From Streptomyces sp. D2-8 (GTDB taxonomy: Bacteria > Actinomycetota > Actinomycetes > Streptomycetales > Streptomycetaceae), in contig NZ_JAAHBP010000011.1 in the NCBI RefSeq assembly GCF_023184515.1, forward strand, positions 124,001 through 188,000: DNA of 64,000 bases, given 5' to 3'. Each line of letters begins with the position of its first letter. The first letter of the stretch is position 1. Of this stretch, positions 61,589 through 64,000 are shown in pieces. Under the pieces are notes generated by a model. That model had not been told where the DNA came from, ran no database searches, and saw only the letters and a program-made list of their open reading frames with translations. The position numbers and the translations under genes were made by a program.

Positions 61589-62515
61589 ATGAGAAAACCT
61601 CTCGCCGCCGCGTTCTGCGCCCTGGCGATAGCCGGGGCCGGCGCGGCCCCCGCGGCCGCTGCCGATGCCGCCCCCACGGGCGTCGGCAAGACCGCGGACA
61701 CGGGCTCGGCCACGTCCGCCGTCTCCGGCGTGGTCACGTCCGTGGAGCAGACGCTGTCCGGGCTCCGCGGCCCTCAGGCCAAGGCCGTGAACTTCGCCGG
61801 CACCGTCGCGCTCAGCAACTGCTCCGGCTCCGTCGTCCGCATGCCGGACGCCGAGGACAACGACCCGGCGCTCGTGATGACCAACGGCCACTGCCTGGAG
61901 TCCGGGTTCCCCGGCCCCGGCGAGGTCCTCGTCGACAAGGCGTCCAGCCGGACCTTCACTCTGCTCAACGCCTCCGGCTCGCGCGTCGCCACCCTGCGCG
62001 CCGCCAAGCTCGCCTACGGCACGATGACCGACACGGACGTCGCGCTGTACCAACTCACCACCACCTACGGGCAGATCAAGAGCTCGTACAACATCAACGC
62101 GCTGACGCTGAGCGACAGCCACCCGGTCGCCGGCACCGCCATCAGCATCCCCTCCGGCTACTGGAAGCGGATCTACAGCTGCAACATCGACGGGTTCGTG
62201 CCCACCCTGAAGGAGGGCGACTGGACCTGGAAGGACTCGGTCCGCTACACCTCCGCCTGCAACACCATCGGCGGCACGTCCGGCTCGCCCGTCGTCGACC
62301 AGGCCACCAACAAGGTCGTCGCCGTCAACAACACCGGCAACGAGGACGGTGAGCGCTGCACGGTGAACAACCCGTGCGAGGTCGACGCGAACGGCACCGT
62401 GACCGTCCGCAAGGGCATCAACTACGCCCAGCAGACCTACGGGATCCCGGCCTGCTTCGGGATCGACAGCAAGCTCGACCTGAGCGCGAGCGGCTGCACC
62501 CTGCCCAAGCCGTAG
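61589..62515 (+). CDS. Secreted trypsin-like serine protease
   Basis: A 308-residue protein with a signal peptide (MRKPLAAAFCALAIAGAG) and a chymotrypsin-fold domain. The catalytic triad is His101 (TNGHCL), Asp150 (TDTDVALYQL) and Ser233 (GGTSGSPVV). Four cysteines may form two disulfides. ATG 61589 follows the AAGAGGGG ribosome binding site. The class is common among Streptomyces secreted proteases, but the target is unknown. Confidence 0.9.
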   Translation: MRKPLAAAFCALAIAGAGAAPAAAADAAPTGVGKTADTGSATSAVSGVVTSVEQTLSGLRGPQAKAVNFAGTVALSNCSGSVVRMPDAEDNDPALVMTNGHCLESGFPGPGEVLVDKASSRTFTLLNASGSRVATLRAAKLAYGTMTDTDVALYQLTTTYGQIKSSYNINALTLSDSHPVAGTAISIPSGYWKRIYSCNIDGFVPTLKEGDWTWKDSVRYTSACNTIGGTSGSPVVDQATNKVVAVNNTGNEDGERCTVNNPCEVDANGTVTVRKGINYAQQTYGIPACFGIDSKLDLSASGCTLPKP

Positions 62516-62517
62516 GG

Positions 62518-62604
62518 CCTGTCGTTTGGATCAGGTCGGCCGAGAGCGACTGCGCCTCTCGGCCGACCCGAGCCCCGCGACGCCGGCATGATCCAAACGA
62601 CAGG
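62518..62604. repeat. Streptomyces REP-type long hairpin element
   Basis: A nested inverted repeat. Outer arms CCTGTCGTTTGGATCA (62518-62533) and TGATCCAAACGACAGG (62589-62604) are 16-bp perfect. The inner stem GGTCGGCCGAGAG with CTCTCGGCCGACC (62534-62568) is 13-bp perfect, and 20 unpaired bases lie before the right outer arm. The sequence is a recurrent repeat family that I have met across Streptomyces genomes. It lies between two converging genes and can end both. Confidence 0.85.
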
Positions 62605-62631
62605 GCCTGGGGCAGGGTGCCGGCCGGGCGG

Positions 62632-64000
62632 TCACGCGGGAGGAGTCCTGCGGACCGCCCGGCCCGCCAGCACGTCCGTGCGCCGGCCGTCCTCGATCAC
62701 GAACCGACCGTCGACCAGGACGTGCGGGATCCCCGTCGGGAGCGTGCGCGGCTCCGCGAAGGTGGAGCCCGCCGCGACCGTCGCCGGGTCGAAGAGCACC
62801 AGGTCGGCCTTGTAACCCTCGCGCACCAGGCCCCGGTCGGGCAGCCGGAGCCGGGCCGCCGGGCGGGACGTGAGGTGCGCGACGCACTCCTCCAGGGACA
62901 GCACCCCCAACTCCCTTACGTAGTGCCCGAGGTAGTGCGGGAAGGTGCCGTAGGCGCGCGGGTGCGGCTTCGCGCCCTGGAGGATGCCGTCCGAGCCGCC
63001 GGTGTGCACCCGGTGGCGCATGATCGCCCGGACGTTCTCCTCGTGCCCGACGTGCTGGAGGATCGTCGGGGCCAGCCGGTCGGCCAGCAGCAGCCCGCGC
63101 GCGGTCACCCAGGGCGTCTCGCCCCGCCGGTCCGCCGACTCCTGGATCGTCCGGCCGACGAAATCGGCCAGGGCCGGATCGTTCACACCCGAGATCTCGA
63201 TCGTGTCCCACTCGACGGGCACGCCGTGGCAGCCGTCCGAGCCGGTGACCTCCAGGTGGTGGCGGACGCGTTCCGCCGTCTCCTCGTCCGCCAGCCGCCG
63301 GAGAGTGCGCTCCGGGCCGCCCTCGCCCGCCCAGCTCGGCAGCACCGCCGCCAGCGTCGTACAGCCCGGGGTGTACGGGTAGGTGTCGAGGCTGATGTCG
63401 GAGCCGGCCGCGAGCGCCTCGTCCAGCAGGGCCAGCAGCTCCGGCGCCCGGCCCTTGTTCACGCCGAAGTTCATGGTGGCGTGGGCGAGATGGAGGGAGC
63501 AGCCCGCCTCCCGGGTCAGCGCGACCATCTCCTCGTACGCCGCCAGGGCCCCGGCGCCGTAGGAGCGGTGGTGCGGGCAGTAGTAGCCGCCGTACGACGC
63601 CACCACCCGGCACAGCTCGGTCAGTTCGGCATCCTGCGCGTACATGCCCGGCGTGTACGTCAGCCCCGACGACATGCCGACGGCGCCCTGCTCCATGCCC
63701 TCGGCGACCAGCCGCCGCATCCGGTCCAGCTCCTGCGGGGTCGCCGCGCGGTCCTCCCAGCCGACGGCGAGCGCCCGGACCGTGCCCTGCGGGATCAGAT
63801 ACGCCGCGTTCACGGCGATCCCGCGGTCCAGCCGGTCCAGGTACCCGCCGACCGACCGCCAGTCGAAGTCGATGTCGTCACCCGGGCCGTTCCATCCGGC
63901 GATCGCCCGGCGCACCTCACCCAGCGTGCGGTCGTCGACCGGCGCGTACGACAGGCCGTCCTGGCCGATGACCTCCAGGGTGACGCCCTGCGCGGCCTTG
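62632..64000 (-). CDS. N-acyl-D-amino-acid deacylase family amidohydrolase, partial
   Basis: The 3' part (more than 455 codons) of an amidohydrolase; the 5' end lies beyond the window. Conserved are YCPHHRSYGAGALAAYEEM, LHLAHATMNFG, DISLDTYPYTPG, TGGSDGILQGAKPHPRAYG, the C-terminal RLPDRGLVREGYKADLVLFDP and IPHVLVDGRFVIEDG. These match the D-aminoacylase/DAN family, zinc enzymes that free D-amino acids from N-acyl forms. The family's N-terminal HxH metal motif would lie upstream of the window. Confidence 0.9.
   Translation of the reverse strand, partial: KAAQGVTLEVIGQDGLSYAPVDDRTLGEVRRAIAGWNGPGDDIDFDWRSVGGYLDRLDRGIAVNAAYLIPQGTVRALAVGWEDRAATPQELDRMRRLVAEGMEQGAVGMSSGLTYTPGMYAQDAELTELCRVVASYGGYYCPHHRSYGAGALAAYEEMVALTREAGCSLHLAHATMNFGVNKGRAPELLALLDEALAAGSDISLDTYPYTPGCTTLAAVLPSWAGEGGPERTLRRLADEETAERVRHHLEVTGSDGCHGVPVEWDTIEISGVNDPALADFVGRTIQESADRRGETPWVTARGLLLADRLAPTILQHVGHEENVRAIMRHRVHTGGSDGILQGAKPHPRAYGTFPHYLGHYVRELGVLSLEECVAHLTSRPAARLRLPDRGLVREGYKADLVLFDPATVAAGSTFAEPRTLPTGIPHVLVDGRFVIEDGRRTDVLAGRAVRRTPPA

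Overview
The window is a piece of a Streptomyces (or very close actinomycete) chromosome. The evidence is the very high G+C content with strong third-position G/C bias, frequent GTG and TTG starts, a mycothiol conjugate amidase (mca), GTP-type PEP carboxykinase, an L,D-transpeptidase lipoprotein, an LAXTG-type sorting signal, XRE/DUF397 gene pairs and a degenerate Streptomyces-plasmid-type Rep. From memory, the backbone order (enoyl-CoA hydratase, GGDEF protein, hutH ... msrA, metB, threonine dehydratase, greA, mca, pckA, aminotransferase) matches the S. coelicolor core chromosome around SCO4930-SCO4986. I could not check that by alignment.

Layout. 0.2-6.2 kb: enoyl-CoA hydratase, GGDEF protein, histidase, a small LAXTG surface protein, an acidic hypothetical and an L,D-transpeptidase. 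6.3-6.9 kb: a collapsed ABC transporter pseudogene. 7.1-11 kb: a large secreted subtilase and a small coiled-coil membrane protein. 11-14.6 kb: an XRE/MmyB-type regulator divergent from a zinc alcohol dehydrogenase across a strong inverted-repeat operator, then a VOC protein and an NAD(P)-binding protein. 14.9-23.3 kb: membrane proteins (DUF4389, AI-2E family), MsrA, a TPR-like membrane protein, cystathionine gamma-synthase, an ECF-like sigma factor with a small membrane partner, a MarR regulator and threonine dehydratase.

23.4-29.7 kb holds the most interesting locus. A DrrAB-like ABC operon has its permease gene cut by a 4335-bp integrative element with a large serine recombinase. Joining the flanks restores an intact 285-codon permease, and the two element ends reconstruct an attP of about 49 bp with clear inverted symmetry around a 2-bp CC core. 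The element brings its own full-length permease, start-overlapped (GTGA) with the stop of the disrupted gene, so the ATPase keeps a coupled partner. The carried copy is recoded with rare codons exactly where the attB lies in the host gene. The rest of the element is decayed: a Rep fragment, an alpha/beta hydrolase, an IS5-type transposase fragment, a small ORF and an integrase with an odd C-terminus.

29.7-37.7 kb: greA, a DUF4307 protein, mca and a small membrane partner, a 1065-residue membrane-linked STAND/TPR protein, and a DUF255 thioredoxin-fold protein. 37.9-44.4 kb: a tightly overlapped four-gene operon of three membrane glycosyltransferases and a secreted radical-copper (galactose oxidase-like) oxidase, which looks like a cell-surface glycan system. 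44.4-48.4 kb: a Mut7-C protein, a TetR/MFS operon with a palindromic operator, and a hemolysin-III-like protein. 48.7-50.5 kb: pckA. 50.7-52.7 kb: an ATPase/XRE/DUF397 regulatory group. 52.9-58.8 kb: a block bounded by two near-identical stem-loop repeats, holding a small secreted protein with an ABC transporter and an ATPase with a DUF234/PD-(D/E)XK-like tail. 58.8-64 kb: a hypothetical protein, an AlaA-type aminotransferase, a Ser/Thr-rich membrane protein, a trypsin-like protease, a long Streptomyces REP-type hairpin and the 3' part of an N-acyl-D-amino-acid deacylase that runs off the window.

No rRNA, tRNA or CRISPR array was seen.
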